A stretch of DNA of 50,449 nucleotides from SAT2750 sp964476375 (GCA_964476375.1 CAYYZW010000251.1:1-50449); one strand, 5' to 3'; numbered from the stretch's first letter, positions 16,578 to 25,666 are shown. Numbers and translations: made by a program. The notes: generated from the sequence alone by a model not told the origin.

Positions 16578-17792
16578 CTAGCGATTCTTCATGCGTGGGT
16601 CGAGGGCATCGCGCATGCCATCGCCCAGGAAACTCAATGCAAACAGGGTAAGGGCCAGTGAAAGCCCGGAAAAAGTAACGGTCCACCAGTAGATCTTTAC
16701 CGGTGTGATATCCTGCAGCCCCTCGTTGACCAGCAGTCCCCAGGAGACATCCGGCGGCGAGACCCCCAGCCCCAGGAAGGAAAGGAATGCTTCAAAACGC
16801 ATCACGGCGGGAATCGTCAGGGTCAGGTAGACAATCACGATCCCCATCACGTTGGGAACCAGGTGCCGGAAAATAATCCTTGCCGGAGACGCACCCACCA
16901 CGCGGGCGGCATCGATAAACTGCTCGTTCTTGAGCGAGATGACCTGGCCCCGGACCACCCGTGCCATGGTGAGCCAGTAAATGGCCCCGATTACCAGGTA
17001 AAAAATCATTACCTGGTCGATACCAATACTATTGAGACTCTCGCGAATCGACTCCTCGCTGAGAATCGTGATCAGGAAGATAACGACGAAGATGAAGGGG
17101 ACCGAGTAGATCACATCCACGATCCGCATCATGATCGCGTCCACGCGCCCCCCCAGGTATCCGGCCGTGGCACCGTAGGAGACACCGATCAGCAGGGAGA
17201 CCAGCGTGGCTACAATACCGACCACCAGCGAGACCCGGGCGCCCCAGAAAAGACGTGAGAGCACATCACGGCCGAGGTTATCCGTCCCACAAAGCGAGGG
17301 GAAACACCAGTCACCAAAGAACGTGACTCGCAGCCGAATCATCCAGCGTGTGACCGGACCCGGATTATTCCAGTACCTTGTCAGCGGGCTGTCCTCTTCC
17401 AGCGAGGCGATCCTCTCATCCAGCTGCTGTTGTTCAGGCCCCGGCATGCTCTCATTCCGCTGGGTGACCAGTGCCTCAACGACCCTGTCGTGCTCCGCCA
17501 GTTCCTTGCTCAGTGGAAGATTGGCGGCTGCCAGGCTGGGACCGAGAAACTGGCCGCTGTCCAGGTTCTGCTCGGTGGGAGACTGGAGTGGCAAAAGCGG
17601 GGTCAGCAGGGCCAGCAGCGAGAGCAGGATCAGGAACACCATGGAGCCCATGGCGGGCCTGTTCTTTTTCAGGCGACGCCAGGCATCTTTCCAGAGCGAG
17701 ATCCCCTTAATCCGCTGGGCCTCTTCCAGCAGGGCGGCATAGTATTCCAGCTGGGACCGGTCACCTTCCGCGGGCTTGCTCTGCTCCGCCAT
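16578..17792 (-). CDS. oppC: oligopeptide ABC permease OppC with large insertion
   Basis: 404 residues against about 300 for ordinary OppC. An N-terminal helix (about 50-70, MGSMVFLILLSLLALLTPLL) is followed by about 100 extra residues, partly coiled-coil-like (LDERIASLEEDS), before the canonical core starts at CGTDNLGRDVLSRL. The core has four to five helices and the coupling EAA-like loop (VVGASPARIIFRHLVPNV). The C-terminal LGLGVSPPDVSWGLLVNEG is typical of OppC/DppC. It starts 3 bp after oppB. The insertion should face the periplasm, where it could touch the binding protein; that is inference. Confidence 0.92.
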   Translation of the reverse strand: MAEQSKPAEGDRSQLEYYAALLEEAQRIKGISLWKDAWRRLKKNRPAMGSMVFLILLSLLALLTPLLPLQSPTEQNLDSGQFLGPSLAAANLPLSKELAEHDRVVEALVTQRNESMPGPEQQQLDERIASLEEDSPLTRYWNNPGPVTRWMIRLRVTFFGDWCFPSLCGTDNLGRDVLSRLFWGARVSLVVGIVATLVSLLIGVSYGATAGYLGGRVDAIMMRIVDVIYSVPFIFVVIFLITILSEESIRESLNSIGIDQVMIFYLVIGAIYWLTMARVVRGQVISLKNEQFIDAARVVGASPARIIFRHLVPNVMGIVIVYLTLTIPAVMRFEAFLSFLGLGVSPPDVSWGLLVNEGLQDITPVKIYWWTVTFSGLSLALTLFALSFLGDGMRDALDPRMKNR

Positions 17793-17795
17793 GGG

Positions 17796-18716
17796 TTAAC
17801 CCTCCACCTCGACCCGGGGGTCGATAATGCTGTAGGAGAGGTCCACCAGCGTATTCATCACGAACAACAGGACCGTGTAGATCAGGACCATTCCCATCGC
17901 CAGCGTGTAATCCCGCTGTGTTGCCGCCTCGATAAAGTGACTTCCCATGCCGGGCAGGGCAAAGATCCGTTCCAGCACAAGCGAGCCGGAGAGAATACCC
18001 GCCGTGGCAGGACCGAGGTAGGAGACAACCGGGAGAAGTGCCCCACGGAGGGCATGCGTGACAACGACCTGGCGTGTGCCAAGCCCCTTGGCATAGGCGG
18101 TACGGATATAGTCCATGCCAAGCACTTCCAGCATGCCGGTCCGTGTCAGGCGGGCAATGTACCCCGCAAAAGGTGCTCCCAGGCACATCGCAGGCAGGAT
18201 GATCTGGCTCAGTTGACCCCAGCCGGCGGCCGGAAAGACAGGCCACACGAAGACAAAGAGAACGACCGCTATACTGGCCAGCACGAAATTCGGGACCGCG
18301 ATCCCGATCGTGGCCATCAGCATGAAGGAGAGGTCGTAGGGTGAATTGCGATGCACCGCCGAGATCACACCGGCGGTCAGCCCGACGGTGAGGGCAAAGA
18401 ACATGGCAAAGATCCCGAGCGACGCAGAAACCGGGAAACCCTGGGCAATCACCTCGTTGACCGAGTAGTCCTCGAGCTTGTAGCTCGGTCCCAGGTCCAG
18501 GCAGATCGTGGACCAGAGGTGAGAGAAATACTGTTCATGGATTGGCCGATCCATCTTGTAGCGCGCTTCGATATTCCGCTTGATGGCCGGCGGGATCTTC
18601 TTCTCTGACGCAAAGGGCCCCCCCGGCACGGCTCGCATGAGGAAAAAAGAGACCGTGTAGACCACCCAGATGGTCAACAGCATCCAGCCCAGTCGTTTTA
18701 CCAAGAATCGTGCCAC
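17796..18716 (-). CDS. oppB: oligopeptide ABC permease OppB
   Basis: 306 residues, usual length. The start (LVKRLGWMLLTIWVVYTVSFFLMRAVPG) is the classic OppB/DppB N terminus, and about six helices follow. The coupling loop is YIRTAYAKGLGTRQVVVTHALR (shortened view: AYAKGLG...HALRGALLPVVS) and the end is RVEVEG. It starts with GTG at 18716, 17 bp after the oppA stop. It forms the inner-membrane channel with OppC. Confidence 0.94.
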   Translation of the reverse strand: MARFLVKRLGWMLLTIWVVYTVSFFLMRAVPGGPFASEKKIPPAIKRNIEARYKMDRPIHEQYFSHLWSTICLDLGPSYKLEDYSVNEVIAQGFPVSASLGIFAMFFALTVGLTAGVISAVHRNSPYDLSFMLMATIGIAVPNFVLASIAVVLFVFVWPVFPAAGWGQLSQIILPAMCLGAPFAGYIARLTRTGMLEVLGMDYIRTAYAKGLGTRQVVVTHALRGALLPVVSYLGPATAGILSGSLVLERIFALPGMGSHFIEAATQRDYTLAMGMVLIYTVLLFVMNTLVDLSYSIIDPRVEVEG

Positions 18717-18733
18717 CGGCGGTCCTCGTCTGG

Positions 18734-20611
18734 TTATTCCCCGTCCGATCTGACACGGATCAGGTGCAGGGGATGAATGTCCTGGATGTTCGCTGAGAAT
18801 CCTTCAATCCGGTCCTGCACCATGTTGATCGAACGGTAGAAGTAAATCGGAATGATCGGCATTTCATCCATCAGGATTCGTTCTGCCTGGTGAAGGATCT
18901 CCAGGCGGCGCCCGGCGTCCCTTTCCCCCCCGGCCTCCTTGATCAACTGGTCATACTCGCTGTTACCCCAGTTTGTCTCGTTGTTGGTGCCGCCGGTAAC
19001 AAACATGTCCAGGAAGGTATTGGCATCGGCATAATCGCCGATCCACCCGGAACGGGCGACCGCGTAATCGGTCTCCCCAAGCGTATCGAGGAAAGTCCCC
19101 CATTCCAGGTTCCGCAGGATGACATTGATCCCCAGGTTCTTTTTCCAGTCCTGTTGGATCACCTGGGCGATATCCCGGTGTCCCTCGCTGGTGTTGTAGA
19201 GGATCTCGATACGGGGCAGACCACGTCCATTCTCAAAACCTGCCTCGGCCAGCAGCTGCCGTGCCCGCTCTGGATGGAATTCTCCACAGAGTGCACTTTT
19301 GAATCCCGGTAATCCAGGAGGCACAAAGCTGCGGGCCGGCAACTGGCCCGCCTTGGTTACTTTCTCCACGATCTTCTTCTTGTCGATCGCCATGTTCAGG
19401 GCCCGGCGAACCAACACGTTGTCCAGTGGGGGACGTTCCACATTCAGGCGATAGAAGTAAGTGGTCAGCATCGGGGCAGTCTTGAAATCGGGACGATCCC
19501 GCAGGTCCGGGATGATCGGGTTGGGGACCGTCGTGGTCCAGTCCAGCTGCCCGTTGATATACATGTTCAGGCTGGTCGTCTGGGACTTAATCGCCAACGC
19601 ATCGACAACCTGGATATCAACAATCCCGGCATTCCAGTAATCGGGATTCTTGGACATTCTCACCCGGTCCCGGATGCGTCGGAACTCGAGTCGGAAAGGA
19701 CCGTTATTGACGATGTTGCCAGGCTTGGTCCAGTTCGGGCTGCCATGCTGTTCCACACACTTCCGGTTGACGGGGTAGAGAGGATAGAAGGCAACCAGGT
19801 CGGTGAAATAAGGAGTGCGATTCTTCAGTGTAACCACCAGGGTATCGGCGGCGGTGACCCGGATCCCAACCTGGGAGTCAAAATCCGGTAAAAGGTGGTA
19901 ACAGCGTTCCCCCTCCCCGGGCTTCTCGGCGGTGACCTTGGTAAAGTGCCTGAGCTGACCGTCCCCTTGCCAGTCGACCTGCCCTGCTTTCTCTTGCTTG
20001 ACCTCGACCGAGAAGTTCTCTCCCGCCTCGTCCATTCCGGCCAGGATCCCCCGCAGGATGGTGCCGCGCGGGAAAAGCTGCTGTGGATTTTCCCGGTCTT
20101 CCAGTTCCACCTCGACCTGGTCACCGACTTTTACCTGCGACATGTTGTAGGCTTCCGCCCCCACGACATAGTAAAGCTGGTAGGCATACTGCGAGCCGGT
20201 TTCCGGGTGCAGCATGCGCCGCCAGGACCAGGCAAAATCCTCAGCCGTCACCGGCTCTCCGTTGTTCCAGCGGGCAGTGGAACGCAGGCGAAAGGTATAG
20301 ATGCGACCGTCGTCAGAGATCGAGTAACTTTCGGCAACACCTCGCGTCGCGGGAGCAAGCGGAACGATACCGTTTTCATCCGGCTCACGCTCCAGTGGAT
20401 GTTGTCGCAGCAGGCCCTCAAAGAGCGCGTTGATGACACGTCCCTCCGGAACACCCGTGGCCTTGGCCGGATCGACCGTCTGGATCTCGTCCCCGTTGTT
20501 AAAAGCAAAGTCGGCGCGTGGCAGGGTGCCGAAACTCACCGCCCAGACCATCGCCATGGCCCCCACAACAAGGACCAGGTAAGGAAAGAGCTTGCGTAAT
20601 TTATGGGACAT
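18734..20611 (-). CDS. oppA: oligopeptide-binding protein OppA
   Basis: 625 residues from the ATG at 20611, which follows GAGGGAAAACAG. The longer in-frame start at 20662 lacks this site. One N-terminal helix (PYLVLVVGAMAMVWAVSFG) with no lipobox cysteine suggests a membrane-anchored rather than lipidated solute-binding protein. Family 5 landmarks are EIQTVDPAKATGVPEGRVI, LFEGLLRQHP, FRLRSTARWNNGEPVTAEDF and LDMFVTGGTNNETNWGN. An extra segment of about 80 residues (around 175-260) lies in the N-terminal lobe. It is the first gene of oppABCDF. The intergenic region to chrA (20612-20822) must hold its promoter; I see no strong elements there. Confidence 0.92.
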   Translation of the reverse strand: MSHKLRKLFPYLVLVVGAMAMVWAVSFGTLPRADFAFNNGDEIQTVDPAKATGVPEGRVINALFEGLLRQHPLEREPDENGIVPLAPATRGVAESYSISDDGRIYTFRLRSTARWNNGEPVTAEDFAWSWRRMLHPETGSQYAYQLYYVVGAEAYNMSQVKVGDQVEVELEDRENPQQLFPRGTILRGILAGMDEAGENFSVEVKQEKAGQVDWQGDGQLRHFTKVTAEKPGEGERCYHLLPDFDSQVGIRVTAADTLVVTLKNRTPYFTDLVAFYPLYPVNRKCVEQHGSPNWTKPGNIVNNGPFRLEFRRIRDRVRMSKNPDYWNAGIVDIQVVDALAIKSQTTSLNMYINGQLDWTTTVPNPIIPDLRDRPDFKTAPMLTTYFYRLNVERPPLDNVLVRRALNMAIDKKKIVEKVTKAGQLPARSFVPPGLPGFKSALCGEFHPERARQLLAEAGFENGRGLPRIEILYNTSEGHRDIAQVIQQDWKKNLGINVILRNLEWGTFLDTLGETDYAVARSGWIGDYADANTFLDMFVTGGTNNETNWGNSEYDQLIKEAGGERDAGRRLEILHQAERILMDEMPIIPIYFYRSINMVQDRIEGFSANIQDIHPLHLIRVRSDGE

Positions 20612-20822
20612 CTGTTTTCCCTCGGCGACAAACAATCCGGTTCCCGCCCAGGGCCTGCTCAAGATGTACCGTGAGCCGGGGAACGGTTATAAGTATGGTC
20701 GAATTTCTCCTCGCTGGGAAACCCATGGCCCCTGCTCGGGATACCATGGTCGTCCACTTGTACGCATCGCTTCCAGAGATTAACCAGTAGGTTCCAGAAC
20801 TTTCCTGACACGGTTGGCTGAC

Positions 20823-22052
20823 ATGTATCCCCTTCGCGAACTGGCGCTCTTTTTCCTGAAACTCGGCACCATCGGTTTCGGTGGCCCGGCTGTTCACATT
20901 GCGATGATGGAAGAAGAAGTCGTGCAGCGCCGCAAATGGCTCGAATCCCAGCAATTCCTGGACCTGGTCGGTGCGACCAACTTGATTCCCGGTCCCAATT
21001 CCACCGAGATGGCGATTCATATCGGCTACGTGCGTGCCGGAATTCGCGGATTGCTCGTCGCCGGAACCTGTTTCCTGTTGCCGGCCATCGTGATCACCAC
21101 CGCCATGGCAGCACTCTATGTTGAATACGGCCAGTTGCCAGAGGCCACCCCGATCCTGGCAGCGATCAAGCCCGCCGTCCTGGCCATCATCCTGACCGCC
21201 GGCTGGCGACTGGGACGCAAGGCGATCCGAAGCATCACACTGGCGGGAATTGCCCTGCTGGTAGCAACAGCCCCCGTCTTCTGGCCGGGAAATGAAATAC
21301 TGGCACTGCTTGGAGGATCCCTGCTTGGTTGCCTGCTGATTTCAAGGAATCGATCGTCCGGGGAAGCACGGCAGGAAACTGACAACAGCGAGAAGAGTGA
21401 GAAGCCCAAAACGGGCGGGCCGATGGCCGGCATCGGGCTGCTGGCCGCCGCCCCGGCGGCTGTCCCGGCCAAGACACTGCTGGCCGTTTTTCTCTCCTTC
21501 CTCAAGGTCGGCGCCGTGCTTTACGGTACCGGCTATGTGCTGGTTGCCTACCTGGAAGGAGAACTTGTCCACAAACTGGGCTGGCTGCAATCCGACCAGC
21601 TGTTCGATGCGATCGCCATCGGGCAGTTCACCCCGGGCCCGATCCTCTCCACTGCGACCTTCATCGGCTTCCTTGTCATGGACGGCCAGGGAATATGGAT
21701 GCAGATCGCAGGCGCGGCCGTTGCCACACTGGGAATCTTCCTGCCCTCTTTCATACTGGTCGCCTTGACCGGACCGATCATCCCCCGGCTTCGCTCCTAC
21801 AGGCCAGCCGCTATTTTCCTCGACGCGGTGAACGCGGCCTCGATGGGATTGATGGGGGCGATCGTCTTGAAATTCAGCTACCCGGTGGTGTTCCAACTCA
21901 ATGAGAGCATGATGCCCGTTGGAATAGAATGGATCTCGCTGCTGATCCTTTTGGGGGCAAGCGTCGCATCCCTGCGTTATCGCGTCAGTCCTGCCCTGCT
22001 GGTACTGGCCGGAGCCCTTGTCGGGCTGGTACAGCTTGGCTTGGGCGTCTAG
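20823..22052 (+). CDS. chrA: chromate transporter family protein ChrA
   Basis: 409 residues. It has two homologous CHR halves. The first begins LALFFLKLGTIGFGGPAVHIAMM and contains GPNSTEMAIHIGY; the second begins LLAVFLSFLKVGAVLYGTGYVL and contains FTPGPILSTATFIGF. About 10 helices are visible, with a polar linker at about 180-200 (RSSGEARQETDNSEKSEK). Members export chromate, usually counted as resistance proteins, but many have no proven substrate. A TTG start at 20814 is possible; I prefer ATG 20823. Its neighbours say nothing about metal stress. Confidence 0.88.
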   Translation: MYPLRELALFFLKLGTIGFGGPAVHIAMMEEEVVQRRKWLESQQFLDLVGATNLIPGPNSTEMAIHIGYVRAGIRGLLVAGTCFLLPAIVITTAMAALYVEYGQLPEATPILAAIKPAVLAIILTAGWRLGRKAIRSITLAGIALLVATAPVFWPGNEILALLGGSLLGCLLISRNRSSGEARQETDNSEKSEKPKTGGPMAGIGLLAAAPAAVPAKTLLAVFLSFLKVGAVLYGTGYVLVAYLEGELVHKLGWLQSDQLFDAIAIGQFTPGPILSTATFIGFLVMDGQGIWMQIAGAAVATLGIFLPSFILVALTGPIIPRLRSYRPAAIFLDAVNAASMGLMGAIVLKFSYPVVFQLNESMMPVGIEWISLLILLGASVASLRYRVSPALLVLAGALVGLVQLGLGV

Positions 22053-22067
22053 GAAAAAGCCAATACC

Positions 22068-22568
22068 ATGCCTGATTTTGTCCACCAGCGGCACAAGCCG
22101 GCCAGTATACTCCGCCGGCCCCGCGAGCTCGTGCTTGCCTTCCCGGGCCTGCGAAGCCGGGTCAACCTTTCGCGCATCGTGAGGCTGGCAAGCTGTGCCG
22201 GAATCTCACGCCTGGTCACCTCGGGCAGTATCCGGGTGGACAAGAATATTTCCCGGGGTGGAGAAGAAGAACTGGAACTGGAAACACACCGGACGCTGTT
22301 GCCAACACTGAAGAAATTCAAACGACAGAAGATTCCGCTGGTGGGACTGGAACAGGCCAACGGGTCGGTCTCCCTCTATGACTTCTCTTTTCCTCGACAA
22401 TGCGTGCTCGTGATCGGCCATGAACGGGAGGGACTGGAGGGAGAAATACTTCAGTTGATGGACCAGGTAGTGGAAATCCCCGTCTACGGTCTTCCCATGA
22501 GTTACAACGTTGCTACCGCCACGTCCATGGCCGTTTATGAATACTGCCGTCAATACCCGGCCGGCTAG
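22068..22568 (+). CDS. SpoU/TrmH-family RNA methyltransferase
   Basis: 166 residues, a compact SPOUT enzyme with no N-terminal RNA-binding domain. Motif 1 is NLSRIVRLASCAGISRL, motif 2 LVIGHEREGLEGEILQLMD and motif 3 EIPVYGLPMSYNVATATSMAVYE. These enzymes use SAM to methylate 2'-O of ribose in tRNA or rRNA. The target cannot be told from sequence. It lies 15 bp after chrA. Its stop shares the tetramer CTAG with the convergent gene at 22565. Confidence 0.88.
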   Translation: MPDFVHQRHKPASILRRPRELVLAFPGLRSRVNLSRIVRLASCAGISRLVTSGSIRVDKNISRGGEEELELETHRTLLPTLKKFKRQKIPLVGLEQANGSVSLYDFSFPRQCVLVIGHEREGLEGEILQLMDQVVEIPVYGLPMSYNVATATSMAVYEYCRQYPAG

Positions 22569-23230
22569 GGAGAATACCCAGGTGGCGGACGCCGCTCGAA
22601 ACCTGCTTCTATAAGCAGCTGCCTGGCAGGGGCCACTTCCAGTACTGGCCCGCTTACCCGGATATAGACATCCTGCACGATCAGGCCACGTGCATCGGTC
22701 CGTCGATCGGTGCTGATGACCTGGAGTCCAGGGGACGTTTCCAGCGCCCCGGCAGCAACCATCATGGGATCTCCAATACCGCGAAAATCCGCGAAACGCA
22801 GCTTCAGCGGACGCAGGCTGTGTGGGTAGTTCCGTCGCCAGGCGGTCACCACCTGCTGGTGCACTTCCGGGGCTGCCTGCTCTCTTTCCAGGCAGTCAAT
22901 CATGTAATGGAAAAGATCCTCGTTGTGTGTCACGCCAGTTTGGTAGGCTTTCCTGTAGTATTGACATCCGGTCAGGAAGTCATTTTGTGAGTGGGATTGA
23001 CGCAAGCCCTGCAGGAAAATGGCGTCGGCATTGTCAGGGTAAAGTTCCAGCAAGGAACGAGAGAGGGTTACCCCGGGATCCTGGAAGGTGTTTCGAAGTT
23101 CCAGTTCCCAGGCATAGTCTTTCCCGTCCGTGTTGAACGGCTGCAGCGTGATCACTTCCCAGGCCCCAAGCAGAACGACCATCCCAAGGGCATAAAAAAG
23201 AATCCGGTAGCGATTCAGGATTCCCATCAT
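22565..23230 (-). CDS. membrane-anchored TPR-like protein, unknown function
   Basis: 221 residues. One N-terminal helix (about 8-23, RILFYALGMVVLLGAW) anchors it. Then helical repeats resembling TPRs follow (LSRSLLELYPDNADAIFLQGL, GCQYYRKAYQTGVTHNEDL). The C-terminal 60 residues are mixed and end in PPPGYSP. No named family. The ATG overlaps the upstream stop (TGATG at 23228-23232), so its translation is coupled to the His-rich membrane protein. The two probably act together. Confidence 0.72.
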   Translation of the reverse strand: MMGILNRYRILFYALGMVVLLGAWEVITLQPFNTDGKDYAWELELRNTFQDPGVTLSRSLLELYPDNADAIFLQGLRQSHSQNDFLTGCQYYRKAYQTGVTHNEDLFHYMIDCLEREQAAPEVHQQVVTAWRRNYPHSLRPLKLRFADFRGIGDPMMVAAGALETSPGLQVISTDRRTDARGLIVQDVYIRVSGPVLEVAPARQLLIEAGFERRPPPGYSP

Positions 23231-24369
23231 CAGAGACCCTCCTGGACTTGCCGGTCACGAACTTTCCAGATGAAAGAGTCGAAATAGTAATGAACGACGG
23301 CCACGGTGCTGAGCAAGGCCTCGGCAAACATGTGGTAACCAAGCCAGCCTGGCATCGCCTTGATCCCATGCTCTGGTATGGCCTGGTAATGATCCGCGAA
23401 GTGGAAAAATCCAAAGCCGAATTCATCCAGTGGCGCCAGCGTGATGAGCTGGAAACAGAAGGCGTAGAGTAGCCCGACGATTGCAAAGACAAGCAGGTTC
23501 CCGGCCCGCAACTGCCTCAGCAGCCAGAAGCGACTCCTGGTTGTCGTATCCTCGGACTTGCGTTTCACGTAATGGAGTACCATCACGTTGTACTGCAGGC
23601 CATGCATCAGGCGGTGGGCGATCCCGAAGACCATGATCGAGGCGGTATGCCAGGCCGCTGTATACCAGAGAAAATAACTGGCAGCAAAAAACAGGTACTT
23701 GATCGGATTGACCGGGTGTCCGCGCCGCATGCTGACAACCACGTGAACCAGGTAGACCGCCAGGTAGGCCACGGTCACGGTCCAGGAAACCAGCTGGATG
23801 AAACGGACTGTGCCAACCGGGATAAGCAGGTTCAGGCGATAGAGTTCTCTCAGCCACATGGTCACAAACAGGGGGGCGTTGAGAAACATGTTTCCATAGA
23901 GAATCCAGTGCAACGCCAGGTCAAAGCGGGGTGTCCTCGGGCTCCCCGAGCTGGCCTTGAAATCATAAATGCGGCCAAATCCATGCTGCTGCATGATGCT
24001 GTGCTGGGAGTCCCAGAGCATGACTACCAGCAGCAGGGTGATCGGGGCCACCTGCAGGCCGGTAAAGACCACGGCAAAGATAACCAGCGGACCAATGATC
24101 AGCCTCTGCTTGAACCGCTGCCAGTCTTCACGGATCCCGTAAGTGCGAAACCAGGTGGAAAAATGGTGCGGGATAGTGATCCAGAGGTTGACCGAAGCAA
24201 GCGCTACATAGGGGAGCCAGCGCTGGCTCCCCAACGCCGTGGCCAGCGCCACCAACGGCAGGCCCAGGAACCATATCCAGTCACCACGCCGGTTCAGGAT
24301 ATAACCGATCTGGAACAGGCTCGCCTGTCCGGCACCAAGATCAGGAGGATGAAGGGACTCGCTGCTCAT
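23230..24369 (-). CDS. His-rich multi-pass membrane protein, unknown function
   Basis: 379 residues, around eight to nine hydrophobic helices. Histidines cluster at membrane edges: TIPHHFSTW (about residue 66), WDSQHSIMQQHGFGRIYD (about 119-137), TASIMVFGIAHRLMHGLQY with VLHYVKRK (about 240-272), FHFADHY and VVHYYFDSFIWKVRD near the end. Such arrangements often hold a metal centre or heme in membrane oxygenases and desaturases, but I see no complete HxxHH set for those families and cannot name one. The downstream TPR-like gene is translationally coupled. Upstream on the same strand lie tRNA-Gln and the NADH sensor rex, which makes a redox link possible but unproven. Confidence 0.7.
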   Translation of the reverse strand: MSSESLHPPDLGAGQASLFQIGYILNRRGDWIWFLGLPLVALATALGSQRWLPYVALASVNLWITIPHHFSTWFRTYGIREDWQRFKQRLIIGPLVIFAVVFTGLQVAPITLLLVVMLWDSQHSIMQQHGFGRIYDFKASSGSPRTPRFDLALHWILYGNMFLNAPLFVTMWLRELYRLNLLIPVGTVRFIQLVSWTVTVAYLAVYLVHVVVSMRRGHPVNPIKYLFFAASYFLWYTAAWHTASIMVFGIAHRLMHGLQYNVMVLHYVKRKSEDTTTRSRFWLLRQLRAGNLLVFAIVGLLYAFCFQLITLAPLDEFGFGFFHFADHYQAIPEHGIKAMPGWLGYHMFAEALLSTVAVVHYYFDSFIWKVRDRQVQEGL

Positions 24370-24437
24370 GAAAAAAGAATCCGGCGTTGGGGACGATCCG
24401 GACGGGAAACTATTCCAACCATGCAGGGATATTCAAG

Positions 24438-24509
24438 TTACCCGGCTAGGACTTGAACCTAGACTAACAGAACCAAAATCTGTAGTGCTACCAATTACAC
24501 CACCGGGTA
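24438..24509 (-). tRNA. tRNA-Gln, anticodon UUG
   Basis: 72 bases fold into a full cloverleaf. The acceptor TACCCGG pairs with CCGGGTA, the anticodon stem ACAGA with TCTGT, and the T stem CTAGG with CCTAG. The loop TTTTGGT gives anticodon UUG (complement 24474-24476), reading CAA. The first pair is U1-A72, as in bacterial tRNA-Gln. The 3' CCA is not encoded. It lies 44 bp after the rex stop on the same strand, so it may share the rex transcript. Confidence 0.96.
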
Positions 24510-24553
24510 GCGCAGTCCATGGACAGCAGCACGGACCGACAAGGGACTCAACC

Positions 24554-25225
24554 TTAATTTTTTTGGTGTTGATTCACAACCGCGAATGATAACTGCTCCA
24601 GCTCAATCGCCAGGTCCACTTCGACCAGGTGGACAAGATCGGGAAGCGAAAGCGTGACTGGAGCAAAATTCAGGAGGCCATGGATGCCGGCCTCTACCAG
24701 CTGATCCGCAACCTGCTGCGCTGATCCGGCGGGTACAGCAAGTGCCGCCAGCTTGATTTCATGCTGGGCAATAACCGGTACCATCTCCTCCATCCCGTAA
24801 ACCTGGATCCCCTCGATGGTGCTTCCAATCAGAACCGGGTCGGCATCAAATGCGACCGCAACATGAAACCCCTGCTGCAGGAATCCCCGGTAACCGAGCA
24901 GAGCCCGGCCAAGATTTCCTGCGCCGACCAGGGCAACCGCCCAGGGGCGGTTGGTTCCGAGAATTTTCTTGATCTGGCCAATCAACTCCTGCCACCGGTA
25001 ACCGACCCCGGGATAGCCAAACTGGCCAAAATTCGCAAGATCCTTGCGGACCTGTGCACCGGTGATTCCCAGAGCACGCCCCAGCCGCTTGGAGCTGGTG
25101 GTGTCATGACCATCACGAACCAGATGCTGGAGCTCACGCAAGTAAAGGCTCAATCGACTTGTCACTGCCTTGGCAACCTGGCTAACAGGATCCAGGTTTT
25201 CAGGACGTTGAGCTCTTTCGGCCAT
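24554..25225 (-). CDS. rex: redox-sensing transcriptional repressor Rex
   Basis: 223 residues. The winged-helix part ends with SSKRLGRALGITGAQVRKDLANFGQFG and VGYRWQEL, the highly conserved Rex DNA-reading region. The Rossmann part has VGAGNLGRALLGYRGF for NADH binding, then FDADPVLIGSTIEG and LAVPAGSAQQVADQL. Rex represses fermentative or respiratory genes at high NAD+ and lets go when NADH rises. I prefer ATG 25225 over 25279. No clear Rex operator (TTGTGAAAT-type palindrome) is visible in the window, so its targets here are unknown. Confidence 0.93.
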   Translation of the reverse strand: MAERAQRPENLDPVSQVAKAVTSRLSLYLRELQHLVRDGHDTTSSKRLGRALGITGAQVRKDLANFGQFGYPGVGYRWQELIGQIKKILGTNRPWAVALVGAGNLGRALLGYRGFLQQGFHVAVAFDADPVLIGSTIEGIQVYGMEEMVPVIAQHEIKLAALAVPAGSAQQVADQLVEAGIHGLLNFAPVTLSLPDLVHLVEVDLAIELEQLSFAVVNQHQKN

Positions 25226-25666
25226 GCTACGTGGACCTGCCTTGCCCTTGAATGAAACACCCTTGTTCCCCCCTCCCATAAGGGGGTCAGGCCGCGTTCA
25301 CTACTGTATCTGTTGCTAAAACCATCCTCAAGTCGGTAAGCCGCTGAACCCATTTGACCCATTTTACCTGTCTCACCCGGATGAACTACATGATGATTTC
25401 GCTTTCAGCTTCTCCAGTCATTGCAACTCAAGTGGATTAACGAGATTGACGATAACTATTGATGAATGGTCATTAGGGCAAAGGGGTGCAAATTAACTGA
25501 TTTGCGAGCCGGAACCCGGGCATGCTGGAACATGCCCTGCCAGGCGAGACGCGTATCGTCCGCTTGATTACTTGATGGAGCAAGACCGACCAGGTTGCCG
25601 TTGTTGAACTGAACGAAAACCGTCAACAGACAACCGTGGTATTAAAAACGCGCAGGAGACTCCATC
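25226..25666. other. 441 bp intergenic region between rex and the YTV gene
   Basis: No gene fits here. Both flanking genes read outward, so it must hold two promoters. I see no convincing -35/-10 pair. It includes the hairpin described at 25518-25537 and an AT-rich stretch at 25440-25500. The YTV ribosome site (GGAG) lies at 25654. Confidence 0.5.
25518..25537 (+). promoter_or_regulatory. hairpin with GGA loop upstream of the YTV gene
   Basis: GGGCATG (25518-25524) pairs with CATGCCC (25531-25537) around the six-base loop CTGGAA. It lies about 130 bp before the YTV ATG and would be in its leader if transcription starts upstream. A GGA in a hairpin loop is the kind of site CsrA binds, and csrA is at 44417; the link is speculative. 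Confidence 0.35.

Noticed and set aside
20622..20822. Rex operator or strong promoter in the oppA-chrA gap
   Set aside because: I searched by eye for a TTGTGA-N-TCACAA-type palindrome and found no convincing one. Only partial matches are present.
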